From: Chromera velia
Lineage: Eukaryota > Sar > Chromeraceae
Direction: 5' to 3'
DNA length: 37,035 nt
Assembly (NCBI GenBank): GCA_018398765.1
Contig: JAHBMJ010000683.1
Coordinates: forward strand, 1-37,035
Numbering within the stretch: the stretch's first letter is position 1; every line of letters starts with the position of its first letter. Below, one piece after another: positions 14,212 to 24,200 of the stretch. A program made the position numbers and the translations under genes. Under the pieces are notes generated by a model. That model was given only the letters and a program-made list of their open reading frames with translations. It did not search any database and was not told the DNA's origin.

Positions 14212-17200
14212 CTCTTTTCCTTTGTCCCTTTACCTCTACTCTCTCTCCATTTCCCTGTATCTGCAGGCTGCCGAAGCCCTCTTTGTTGCTGCCCAGAAAT
14301 CCGAACTCGCCGTCCAGATGTACATCTCTAAAGGGCTTTTCCCGGATGCCGTGCGAGTGTGCAAGCGGTACTGTCCTCAGCTGCTTGAGGAGGTGATGCA
14401 GGCAGCAGCAGCAAGCGAAGGGGGGGGGATGGGGAATACAGCAGGGGGATCACGGTCTGAGGGTGGGAAGGGCGGGGCGTCGTTCCAAGATCTGATGGAG
14501 ACGGGGAGAGCTTTTGAACAGACAGGAAACTTCCAGAGGGCAATTGCGACCTATCTGTCCATAGACCTCGCAACTGCCCAGAACACCCGAAATTTGGAGG
14601 ACGCGATGGACAGGGCTGTGCGGCTTGCAGCACAAAATGCCAAGGAGTCCTATCCGGACGTGGCAGGGGCAGCTGCAGAGCGCTTGCGGGTGAGTGCCGT
14701 TGCCGTGGATTGACCCGACAGGTGTCAAGTGAATGGACGTGAGAGTGATTGGAGGTTTTGTTTTTTCGCTTTTGTGAAAGCTGTCGTTTGCTACAGTTGT
14801 CCTTTCTCGTTCTGCTGTGTCTTTGGGTTTGCTTCCGCAAATTGAATCGATTCGCCTGGTAACTAAAAAACCGCAGGTAGTAGAAATGGCAGCAATGGTG
14901 AAAAGATGATTCTTCCCCTGTGTGCTTTCTCTTCGTCTGTGTGTGCGAGTGCAGTCGGCAGAACTCTACCTCGCAGCGGCCCCTCTATTCGAACACGCGC
15001 AGAAGCATAGGGAGGCCGTCGAGTGTCTTGCTGCTGCCGAGAAGTGGAGCGAGGCCATCAGTCTGGCACAGAGACACCCGAGGACGAGGGAACTTGTGCC
15101 CCGATTGGAGGAGGCACAACGACAGTCACTAGTTGGGAGGTCTGTCTGTCTGTCTGTCTGTACACAACTAACTGTCTTTCGTCCCTCAGAATTTGCCTTT
15201 CCCCTCTCTGTGTCTGCTTCTCTGGATGCGACACTTTCGGGAAAGAAAGCAAAACAGCGAACACGCATACGAATACACAATACAGGAATTGTCTTTGTTT
15301 TGTGGTGCAACCGTGCTTGACTCAGAGCCCAGTTGACACACATGTCGAGTTCTGATGCACAAATATGAATTGAGAGGAACTAGAAGACCGTTTTGATCTG
15401 TCCTTTTTGTCCCTCAGGAATGACGAGAGAGGTCTACTGGAGTCTGGCAACGCCCTGGCTGTTCTTGACCTCTTGGCGAGGCAGGGCGAGTGGGCGAGGT
15501 GCCTGGAGACGGCAAAGAAGCAGGCACCGCAGAAGCTCCCACACTACGCACTGCAGAACGTGAAGGTAAGCTCCGCAACGAGGACTTTTTGGAGCATCTC
15601 CCTCCCTCTCCCTCCCACTGTGGATGTGTGTGTGTGTGTGTGTGTGTGACTTCTGCTGCATTTTTGCGTGTGCTGCCTGACAGTGTCTCACTTCTTTCCG
15701 TTCCGCAGTCTTTTTTTCACCTTTGTTTGTCGCCTTCCTTTTTCCTCTGCATGTGGAGTGGAATCCGATCCCACCCACCCAGGCTGGAAGGAAGGAAGCG
15801 ATGGCCCCTCTTGTCCCTCTGCCCCTCCCTGACTGTGTCCCTCCCGCTCTGCTTCCTTTCCTACCTCCTTTTTCTGCCTTCAGGCCTTGATGAAGGCAAA
15901 AGACAACATCGGAGCGGCAGCCGTCCTCCTGCAGTACGAACTGCCGATGTCTCGGGATAACCAGACAGCAGAGCTCTGCTCACTCCTGGCAAGAGAGCTT
16001 CTCGCATTGCCCTCCAACGTCGCGAAGGGCGCTTCTGCAAAACCCGAGACGGGGGGGCGGGACGCGTACGGCCTGTGCAGAGACGCTTTGATTCATCTCC
16101 TAGACCCGCATGCAGGGCCCGGCAGCTTTGGGGCTGGGCCTTTGCGTGACCGTTCTGTCCCTCTGGTTATGGCCTTCGGGAAGTCCATTTGGACAGCGCA
16201 CCTCCTCCATACTCGTCTGAGGTGCGAGGAGGCGCAGATGGGCTCACTGTCCACCAAACAGGCCATTGCCTTGCTCCGGTCAGTGTGGGGTTTGGAGGAA
16301 GGCGCGTTTTTACTTCTGCGTATGCTTGTCCGTTTTCAAGGAATGGAGAAAGACGCGCACGCAGGCAGGCAGGCAGGCAGATAGGCCGAAAGAATAGGCA
16401 AACGAAGCACATCAAAAGACCGACAGGTGGACAAACACGCAGACACACTGAAAGACAGCAAAAACGAACGAAGGATAAAAAGAAAGAGAAAAAAAAAACG
16501 CCCTCTTCTCGCCTTTCCTCTCTGCAGATACTGCACTGAGTTTCCAGTGGACAGGGCGTTCTTTGATGCCGGCATGGTCTGCAAGCGTGAGGGGTGGATG
16601 GACATGGCCTTCCTCTTCCTCAACAGGTCGGAATAAGGGTTGAAAGAGTGGTGCTTTCGGAGAGCATAAAAGTGTGCCACCAACCGTGAAGGAAGGAAGG
16701 AAGGAAGGAAGGAAGGAATAGCGCAAAAAAGAAAACATGGCGAATCAATCGGGGGCGGACTGTTTGGTGTTGAAGATCGCCTTGTTATCGGGCTTTGTCC
16801 CCCCTGGCCTTCGTGCGATTAATTTCTGTCAATGTGGGAGAACAGGAGAAGGCAGAAGAGGGAAAGAAGAAGATCGAGAAAACATACTGAGTAACGGCCC
16901 GGCCATTTGTGCCCTTGCTTTCCTTTCAATCGGCTGTTCCTTGGCTGTTACGGCATTCCTTTCCTTTTCGTTGCAAAAAAAAAAAAAAATCTTTTGAGCA
17001 TGCACGCTGCTCTCTGTGCGGCTCTGCGTTCGTTTGTGCAGATTTCTGGACATAGCAGACGCAATCGAAGACCCTGACACGGCGCAGATCGACAACGCGG
17101 ACTTCAAGGACACCGACATTCCGTCTCCCTTTGAAGTCGAATTGCCGGAGTCGAATGCAATGTCCGTCCACCTGCCCGTCGTCGTGTCTGACTGGGTGTC

Positions 17201-17261
17201 TGTTTGTTTGTTTTTCCTTCCCTCGCTGTCTTTCTCTTCTCTTCTTTCCCTCCCTTCCTCC

Positions 17262-17311
<50 letters not shown>

Positions 17312-17333
17312 CTCTCTCTCTCTGTCTGTCAGT

Positions 17334-17377
<44 letters not shown>

Positions 17378-18307
17378 ATGTATGTATGTATGTATGTGTG
17401 TGTGTGTGTGTGTGAATGAGTGTGTCTGCATATTTGGTTGCAGTGACAAGGAGACCCGTGAGCAGACGAAGAATCTGGTCCTGAACTGGGGGGTCGACTC
17501 GTCGGTCTCAGATGCAAAGGAAAGAACCAGGTAGGCAGGGAGGTTCCATGGGAGTTTTGGTGCGGAGAGAGTTCATCAGTCTGCTTTTTGAGTATATTCT
17601 TGACTCGATGCCGAGGACAGAACGAAGCTCCCTGGGGAAAAAGAGTGTGCATTGAGAAAGCCCTTCAGATTGTCTTGGTGTGTTCATGGACTTTGGTTTT
17701 TCTTCCCCTCTTTTTTACATTGTCTTGTGCATGGACACAGTCGGATTCATAGAGGAGCCTGAAAGAAGGTTTTCTTTCTCTTCTCTCTCTGAATGTCTGC
17801 CTTACTGCTTGTTTGCGTGCAGTCGGTGTGACAACTGTGGAGAGGAGGTTTACGAAGCTGCCTGCACGTGCCCTGTTTGCAAGCACGAGTCTGACCCTTG
17901 CATCGTCACAGGTCGGTACAGCAGTGTCTGTTGGCGTGTCTGTCTGTGTGTCCCTTTCTCTTTCCTCTCTTGCTCACTCTGCTGTATGCCTCTGTGCATG
18001 TATCAGTAAACTTTGCCCCCTTTTTCCTCCTCTCTCGTTAGCTGTGTTCTTCTCAGCGTGCCTTTATCAGGGAGCCAGGTGATTTTACGAGATTTCTCTT
18101 CCATGTGGCACCTTTCATTTTTTCCGCCTTCCGTATGTACGTGTGTGTCTATGTGTACGTCCACCCTCAGGCTTCCCCGTGAAGAAACAGACCCGGATGG
18201 AGTGCCGGTCCTGTGGGTCTGCTGCCAACTCCCCTGACTGGAACGTCTTCGTGCGGTCGACTGGGCAGTGTCCGTGGTGTGGCTCTCAGGCAGACGCCGG
18301 TACTTAG
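4614..18307 (+). CDS. IFT172: Intraflagellar transport protein 172 (IFT-B peripheral subunit), 29 exons
   Basis: IFT172 is a peripheral IFT-B subunit that carries cargo along ciliary microtubules and is needed for turnaround at the tip. Exons: 4614-5071, 5466-5691, 6095-6340, 6672-6862, 7107-7284, 7463-7508, 7850-7932, 8252-8304, 8672-8752, 8935-9133, 9306-9483, 9754-9875, 10266-10339, 10557-10701, 10953-11135, 11331-11542, 11875-12271, 12609-12804, 13120-13316, 13695-14018, 14267-14689, 14955-15139, 15418-15565, 15884-16278, 16528-16626, 17042-17161, 17444-17530, 17823-17911, 18171-18307. All phases match; total 5,472 nt, 1,823 aa (human about 1,750). Residues 1 to about 600 form the WD40 propellers (KVTSVAWSPN, LNFCSYVQWVP). 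The rest is a TPR-like solenoid (YEELHRFDDAL, RVARTQGG), then FLDIADAIED and DFKDTDIPSPFEV. The C-terminus keeps CDNC, CPVC, CRSC and CPWC, a likely zinc site. A Gly/Ser insertion lies at about 1313-1333. The 17161 donor is the least certain; an alternative lies about 30 nt downstream. Start: first in-frame ATG, reading MQLRYQKNVQ. Confidence 0.95.
11137..11169 (+). repeat. (GA)n microsatellite at a donor site
   Basis: An uninterrupted AG/GA run begins within the 5' splice site of the intron after IFT172 exon 15 (CAG|GTCAGAGAG...). The donor itself grades into the repeat. Confidence 0.85.
14182..14211 (+). repeat. (TTTC)n microsatellite in an IFT172 intron
   Basis: About seven copies of TTTC lie in the pyrimidine-rich stretch upstream of the acceptor of exon 21 (CTGCAG at 14261-14266). 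Confidence 0.85.
15625..15648 (+). repeat. (GT)n microsatellite in an IFT172 intron
   Basis: A pure GT run lies in the intron between exons 23 and 24 of IFT172. Confidence 0.85.
16357..16380 (+). repeat. (GCAG)n tract in an IFT172 intron
   Basis: Tandem GCAG units lie early in the intron after exon 24. They resemble repeated CAG acceptors but have no pyrimidine tract; the used acceptor is TCTGCAG at 16521-16527. Confidence 0.75.
16688..16717 (+). repeat. (GAAG)n microsatellite in an IFT172 intron
   Basis: About seven GAAG units lie in the intron between exons 25 and 26. Confidence 0.85.
17260..17413 (+). repeat. Compound (CT)/(GT)/(TATG) microsatellite in an IFT172 intron
   Basis: Alternating CT, GT, CT, TATG and GT blocks fill most of the intron between exons 26 and 27 of IFT172. 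Confidence 0.9.
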
Positions 18308-19126
18308 TTAGAACCGTGTATGTCGTCACTCAAGGGTTCAGGCAGCTAGTTCATTTTCTTTGTAAATTAAACGCTTGAAATACATGGTCTGGTTTGTTCG
18401 GATTGTTGAATAGCTAGTTGTAAAGCCATAGTCCTAGCTAGATCGACTCTTCGACTGGTAATCTGATACCATGAGACAGACTTGCCTGAGTTGCCTCACA
18501 GTAAGAGATTTTTGCGTACATCGTCTAGTACATCGTATTAAGTTACTATTAACCTAGGTATTAACTATAAAAGTAAACACTCATGGATAGTCATAACTAA
18601 AGTCGTAACTAGAGGATTGATTGATTGATTGAGAGAAAAAGCTGCAGAACACATACATAGGGCAGTTTTTTAGTAATTAGTGGCTAATTCTTGCCGGATA
18701 AAAAAAATAATACCTAAGATTACCTAGGATAACACTATAAAGATGGCGGCCAGATATAACCGTACGTTATATTTAATAAAACCTAGAATAAAATCTTCTG
18801 AGTTTGTGATAATGGATTAGGATACTTGCATGCATCTTAGTGTGCATCCAAGTTACTTAGGTCGATCCTTTTTAGATATCATATAGCATTAATTTAATAT
18901 ACAGCCCTAATACAGCCCGAGGTACGTATGCAATAGTGCGGCAAATCGCCGGCAATGCGTAATAATACGGTAATATAGTATATGTATGAGACTAGATATG
19001 AGAAGCTAAGTATGACACGCCCTAGGACACGCCGACGGTTTTCGCGACGATCCTTCTGACTCCTTCATCTAATCCTTCATACACTCGATGATAGTCTTAG
19101 TCTCGATCCTGCACCCGACCTCGCGA
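18308..19126. other. AT-rich intergenic spacer between convergent genes
   Basis: No gene is visible. The segment is clearly richer in A/T than its neighbours and full of CTAG and CCTAGG-like words. It begins with the IFT172 3' UTR, where ATTAAA at about 18366-18371 could be a variant polyadenylation signal. AAGATGGCGG at 18740-18749 and GCGGCAAATCGCCG at 18938-18951 recur nearly unchanged upstream of the ankyrin gene. The 3' end of the minus-strand FTR-V-like gene faces this spacer. Confidence 0.55.
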
Positions 19127-20459
19127 TCACCGTTTGATTTTCTTAATCTCATCAAACGTAAAATATGCAGAGAAGAAAGAGGGCTCTGCAAACTCGACCA
19201 TGACAGGAGCATCCCACGCCAGCTCCGCACAACAACACGTCGGATCCGTCTCACACTTCGAGATGATGTACTTGACTTTTCCCTCGAGTCCCTTGGAAGA
19301 GAATTCAGAAGCAGAAGAACCGGATTGCACGTTGGCGGTTTCTCTCTTTTCTCCAAGTTTGTCCCTGCTGTGGTACACATCTTTCACAATGAGCACAGAG
19401 TCGCCCTCGGAAATCCCAAAATCCTGCAGTCGAGCAAGGAACGCTCAAAGCAATGAGATGTCCACTTTCTGCACAGATGGATGGCATAAGGAGCTTGTGT
19501 ATTTGTCCACTCATCCTTAAATACTTACTCAAACTCTCTTCTCTCGTCATCGAGCTCTATTAGGCAATCCATCTCATCTCAATCTCCGTTTTTCCATATT
19601 TGCTCTCCATACACCACTACAGAATCAGACTTCCCTCTTCCCTCTATTCTTGCCCCTCGACCAAATCTCCCTCCAGTCTAAAATCTCCGCGTCCATGGAA
19701 ACCAACGAGGGGCTCTTGAAGCGAGGCGAAGAAAGGAGACGGGAACCGACGGGCAAGCATCCAAAACAAAGGGGCCGCTTGTGTCTGAGTGAAAGAAAGG
19801 AAATAGAAAAGCACAGTGACTGCCAGTGGGTGAAGGAGAGGAAATAGAAAAGCACAGAAAAGGGGCCTCTTGTGACAGAATGAAGGAAGGGACACGGGAA
19901 AGTATGAATACAGAAACACAGGAAAGAAAAGGGGTAATCATGAATACAAAGGTTTCTTGTAATTGAAGGAGCGAAAAGGAGAGGGGGCAAACTGATAGGA
20001 GTAGAGAAGAACTAGAAAATGAGACGCAAATGCTAACATAAGTGTTTTTCTTATGTGGCTGTATAAACAATTGCTGATTTACTCTCAAAAAGACATAAAC
20101 TGACTGACTGACAGATACACCCCGTCTATATATACTTCTCTTAGAGAAGGCAGGGAAAGAGCGGAAAGGGGTAGCAGAGGTGGAAGAGAAAAGGGAACAC
20201 AGAGAAGATGACGACAAAGGCCCCATCAAGAAGGATGACTGACCGTATCAATGTCATGCAGATGCATGCAGAGACGGCTACGACATTGAGACGGTTGGGC
20301 TTTTCGAAGTGATCCGGGAACCTTTCTCACTTGGCTGCGCGCACTTCCACAGGCTGAGTGTGTCATGACGAAAGGCGGCAGAAATGCCACACGGAGAGCC
20401 GGATAGACGGGCAAGCCCATCTCAAGAGCCACAAACAGAAACCAGGAGACACTCCTCAT
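19127..20459 (-). CDS. Probable plastid ferredoxin-thioredoxin reductase variable-chain-like protein (2 exons, 170 aa)
   Basis: Exons are 20459-20244 and 19423-19127 (minus), with an intron of 820 nt. The donor is GTCAGT and the acceptor CTGCAG, both phase 0. Exon 2 encodes 98 residues that follow the FTR variable chain / CRR42 SH3-like pattern. It opens GDSVLIVKDVYH, has GLEGKVKYI in the middle, and ends with AELAWDAPVMVEF, F.AYF and FDEI. The variable chain is the small subunit that supports the Fe-S catalytic chain in passing electrons from ferredoxin to thioredoxin in plastids. It has no catalytic cysteines, so their absence here is expected. Exon 1 starts at ATG 20459 with a hydrophobic stretch (MRSVSWFLFVALEMGLPVYP) followed by a Ser/Arg/Lys-rich, acid-poor part. 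That fits a bipartite signal-plus-transit leader of a complex plastid. A loop insertion of about 15-20 residues, Ser-rich, lies before GLEG. The domain call rests on pattern memory, and exon 1 on splice logic only. Confidence 0.55.
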
Positions 20460-20746
20460 TTGCGGAGACAGCTTGTAAACCCTATGACATATCTAACAAC
20501 TGGCTCATATACAGTTGTCAAATCGCAGTCGCTTTCCTCCCTTGGTCCTCTAGATACCTCTTCGACTCACTACTGAGATCGACACGAAGAATGATATCGA
20601 TGCGAGGATTCAAACGTCACTGTCGGAGTCAGAATGCTGGAATGCAGAATGAAGTGAAGTGTCGGATCAATTCTGCAAGAGGTCGCCTTCCGGACACAGG
20701 TTGCAAACTGGGGAAGCTAGACATTGAGGAAACCGAACAGTGAACA

Positions 20747-20829
20747 GACGAGGTGTCCGAGTGGTTAAGGAGTCCGATTGCTAGTCGGTTCGTGCTCAGC
20801 ACACGCGGGTTCGAATCCCGTCCTCGCCT
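20747..20829 (+). tRNA. tRNA-Ser(GCT)
   Basis: The fold is a class II tRNA. The acceptor GACGAGG pairs with CCTCGCC except for an A-C mismatch at the second pair. The D arm is TCC/GGA around GAGTGGTTAA. The anticodon loop TTGCTAG gives anticodon GCT (codons AGC/AGT). A long variable arm has stem GTGC/GCAC, and the T arm reads GCGGG-TTCGAAT-CCCGT. The A box and the B box (GGTTCGAATCC) are internal pol III promoters. There is no intron and CCA is not encoded. The first anticodon-stem pair looks like T-T. It lies between two divergent protein-coding genes. Confidence 0.93.
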
Positions 20830-21233
20830 TTCTTTCTTTTGTTTCCAAGCAGAAGGGGCGCTTATAGGGACCGCGCCGTGACCCCGGCGCTCGCCGAGGG
20901 TGCCCATGCATGCCCATGCGCAGGCCCCCGCGGCCCCGGCATGTTGCAGCTCAGTAGCCGGCCCTGCAAAGCGAAAAATCACATCAACTGCGGAATGCAT
21001 TTCGGCCCCGCAAAGATAGCTTGTGGGGCACACTTTTCATCTTCTGTGTGGGTGACCGCGCGCGCGCGTATCTGAAAGATCCCTCAAAGCCTCTTTGAAG
21101 AGTTGATCTAAGTGTCAGTTTGTCTTCTCTCTTGCCTTTCTGTTCAGTTTTGTCGATCTATTCCCCTGTAATTCCTCTTTATAGCTACGATAAGACCCCT
21201 GTGGTTGAAAGAAGGGAGAGGCGGATCTGAGAG
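20830..21233 (+). promoter_or_regulatory. GC-rich upstream region of the START-like gene
   Basis: A GC-rich core at about 20870-20960 contains ATGCATGC (20906-20913), CATGCGC and CCCCGCGGCCCC. It lies about 280-360 bp before the ATG at 21234, the same spacing as the GC core before IFT172. A CGCGCGCG run is at about 21058-21067. The segment presumably holds the promoter and 5' UTR of the downstream gene; no core promoter element is certain. Confidence 0.4.
20837..20840 (+). terminator. RNA polymerase III terminator of tRNA-Ser
   Basis: The first run of four T residues on the sense strand after the tRNA lies 8 nt past its end, in a T/C-rich context. This is the usual pol III stop. Confidence 0.8.
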
Positions 21234-24200
21234 ATGATCGCTGTAGACCCGCAAAGACTCCTTCCTGCTGTCCAAGCAGGAGGCGAGGAGGAAGCTCTCT
21301 TGCTGGAGAGAGAGACCCAGGACGAGGCTTGCAAGGATGATATTCTTGACGACTTTGAAGTGTCCGATACTATTTTCAACTCCCTTTTCAAGGAAGATGA
21401 AGGGTTCCGAAGATTCATCGCGATTGCAACTGCTGTCTCCGAATCTTCTACTCACGCTTCCTCCTCCTTTCATTTGAACTCGTCTGCTGCCTCTGCCGCT
21501 GCCAGCTCCTCTTCTCACGCCCAGCTGACGAACTTCTCTTCATTGAAGAGAGAAGCACTGGAGGCGGGGCCTGGCTGTGCCTCTGTCGATCTGCTGGAGA
21601 ACATTCGAAGGGTCAGTCTTCCTTTCTGCATGCCCGATTGATCTTTGGGGGTACACCCGTCGTGAGTGTGCGGTGCTTTGAGTGCCACATGCGTGTCTGG
21701 CGATTCGCTCTAGAGAGTACCCTTAGTTAGTTCGAGACCGACAGCATTACAGAGCTGCGACTTGGGAGGCATAGCAGGTAAGTTCCCAAAGAAGAACAAG
21801 AGGATGGGCAGTGCACCTTGCGTGTGTGTCCATGTGAGTGTGGGGGGGCAGGGTAAGGCTGGGGGTTCGGGGGTGCGTGAGGGCAAGACTTGGGTATACA
21901 CATCTGAGTCTACGTGCCTGCATGTTTCACTTGACTTTCGTGCTCTGTACGTGCACCTGCGTGCCTGCAGCTCTTCGGAAGTGAAGTAATTGACTTGGAC
22001 GAAGAGCTTCGAAGACTTCAGTGGAGGAACAGACAGGCGATGGCAGTGTTGAAGCTGCTCGGCGTGCTTCCCAAAGAGCACCCTCTTTATGCAGTACCGG
22101 AAGAGAGCAGACTGACTCAGGAGGACATCCGTCTTGCAGAGGAGAGGGTGGGCATTTTGCACGTTCCCCAAATTCATTGGAGTGTGACTGCTGATGCTCC
22201 AGATTGCAAAGCCTTCTTTCATTCTGAGAACTTCACACACACTGCCAGAAAGCTGCAGCAGCAGGCGTTGAAGAACCAGAGGAAGCGAAGATCTTGGTCA
22301 GCCCACACACGAAGCAGTCACTCAGGGCGGAGTCATGCAAGCCATGCAGCAGCCCACGGACAGAAGGGGAAGAACTCTTCCCAAACAACCACCGCTCCCT
22401 CACCTCAGTGCCATCACTCCATCTCCACAACTCCCCCCCCCGGTCTCCCGAAAGATAAGCCTTTTTGGCCCTCGTCCCCCCACGGATTCCATTCCGAGCT
22501 AACGGGAGATCTCTTCGTGGACCTCCACAGCTCGCACCCCTGCTACATGTGGAGAGTGGAAGGCCCGGTCAGTCAGTCAGGAGGAGCAGAACCTCGGTCT
22601 AGGCATCTCGCACGCGGATCGAATGAATTGTACCACAGTCAAAATTTCTGCTTTGCCAGATTGCTTTTTGAGTCTACAGGACTTCTTTTCATGTGCTTTT
22701 CTGCTTCCTCTCTTCCTTCCATACGCGCATTTTGCTGCAAGCTCCTCCCGGGTTGTCATGTGGTTGTGTTCTCGTCATTTTTTCTGAACCAGTGAAGAAA
22801 GGCAGGCTCAGTGTCAACTCTCCGCATACAAGAACTGAGAATTATCTCTCAATGAGGGAATGCATGAAAGAATCGGCATTTCTTTTCCCTGCCCCAATAC
22901 TCCCTCCCCACATACAACTACTACTGCAGATCGACGCCCCCCTCGAGGACGTCTTCGCGATGGTGGCAGAAGTCCAACACATGGACAAGTGGATGCCTCG
23001 GTACAACAGACCGTTCAGGTACGTGGGTGGGTGGGTGGCTGGGTTGGGTGAATCATTCCACGCCCTTCCACGTCTCAATCTTCCTCAACAATTCTTCAAG
23101 CTTGATGGCAACCAGTCATTAAGGCGTACGTCCGCTTCCTCCTACAGATTGTGTGTGTGTGTGTGTGTGTGAACGCATTGACTCCACTTCTGCATGCAGA
23201 CTGGCGCTGAGGCCTCCTAATGTGTTCCAGGACCAGCCGGACAGCGCGCGGATCGATTCGAAGGAACAGGGAGTTCGTCTGGCGCTGGACCTGCCTTGGC
23301 CCCTCTCGTCTCGGTGAGTGAGTGCATGGGGCGGTTGTTGGGCAGACCTGTGGGGGTGGGTGGGTGGGTGTTTTGTTTTCTGTTGTTCTTTTTCAATGAT
23401 GAATTTCGCTCTTTCTTTCTGTCAGCCTCGCCCTGTGTTGAAGTCTGCGTGGCTCTTTCTTGGCATACACAACGTTCTTTGTGGGTGATGCATGTCTCGA
23501 TGTGTGTCTGCAGTTATTTTGACGTCCACGCGTTCGGCTTCGACGGCACTGAGCTTCCTGATGAGATCGGACCTAGTGTGGTCGTGGTGGTCTCTCCTTT
23601 CTCTCAAGAGTCGGGGGCAGAAGGAGAGGGCGAGAAGGAAAACGGAACTGGAGCCGCGTTCAGAAGGGCTGGAAACACAAAGGTCCGTTGAAGGGTGGAG
23701 TGTCCGCCAGAGTGGGTCGAGGGGGGGGTGGGTTGTTCGGCAAGTCCATTGATAAATCCCGCCGTTGCTTCTTTTGTTTCTGCTTGAAAAATTCTCGGGC
23801 TCGGCATGTGTGTATTTGTGTGGAAGTTCGCACCGACAGTCAGGGTGCAGGATTTTCCTTCGTCTTTTTTCAAGTGTTTATTGATGCACATCTCCACCTT
23901 GGCTGATTGACTGACTGACTGACTGACTGACTGACTGACTGACTGGCTGACTGACTGAGTGGCTGACTTCCTCACTGAGTGACTGAGTGGCTGACTGACT
24001 GACTGACTGACTGACTGACTGATTGACTGACTGGCTGACTGACCGACTGAATGACTGACTTCCTCACTGAGTGACTGAGTACGTGAGTGAGTGACTGCAG
24101 TCTCGCCCGGAGGCTCTTGAGGGAGACCTTGAGATGAAATTCTGCGGAGGGATGAGCATCCATGCACTTCCCGACGGGCGTGCGTACATCAACACAGTGG

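Noticed and set aside
14877-14897. Possible 21-nt microexon in IFT172 between exons 21 and 22 (VVEMAAM)
   Set aside because: It is in frame and flanked by AG and GT, but its donor GTGAAA lacks the +5 G found in every other intron, its acceptor is CCGCAG, and it would leave a 57-nt intron. Exon 21 joins exon 22 in phase without it.
19625-20226. Minus-strand Ser/Phe-rich frames between the two FTR-V-like exons (including an ATG at 20226)
   Set aside because: They could supply an alternative first exon, but they are low-complexity pyrimidine-rich intron sequence. The 20459 ATG exon has the better leader and a GTCAGT donor in the right phase.
23604-24167. Minus-strand open frame with SQSVSQSV repeats
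   Set aside because: It is the translation of the intronic GACT repeat, antisense to the well-supported START-like gene.
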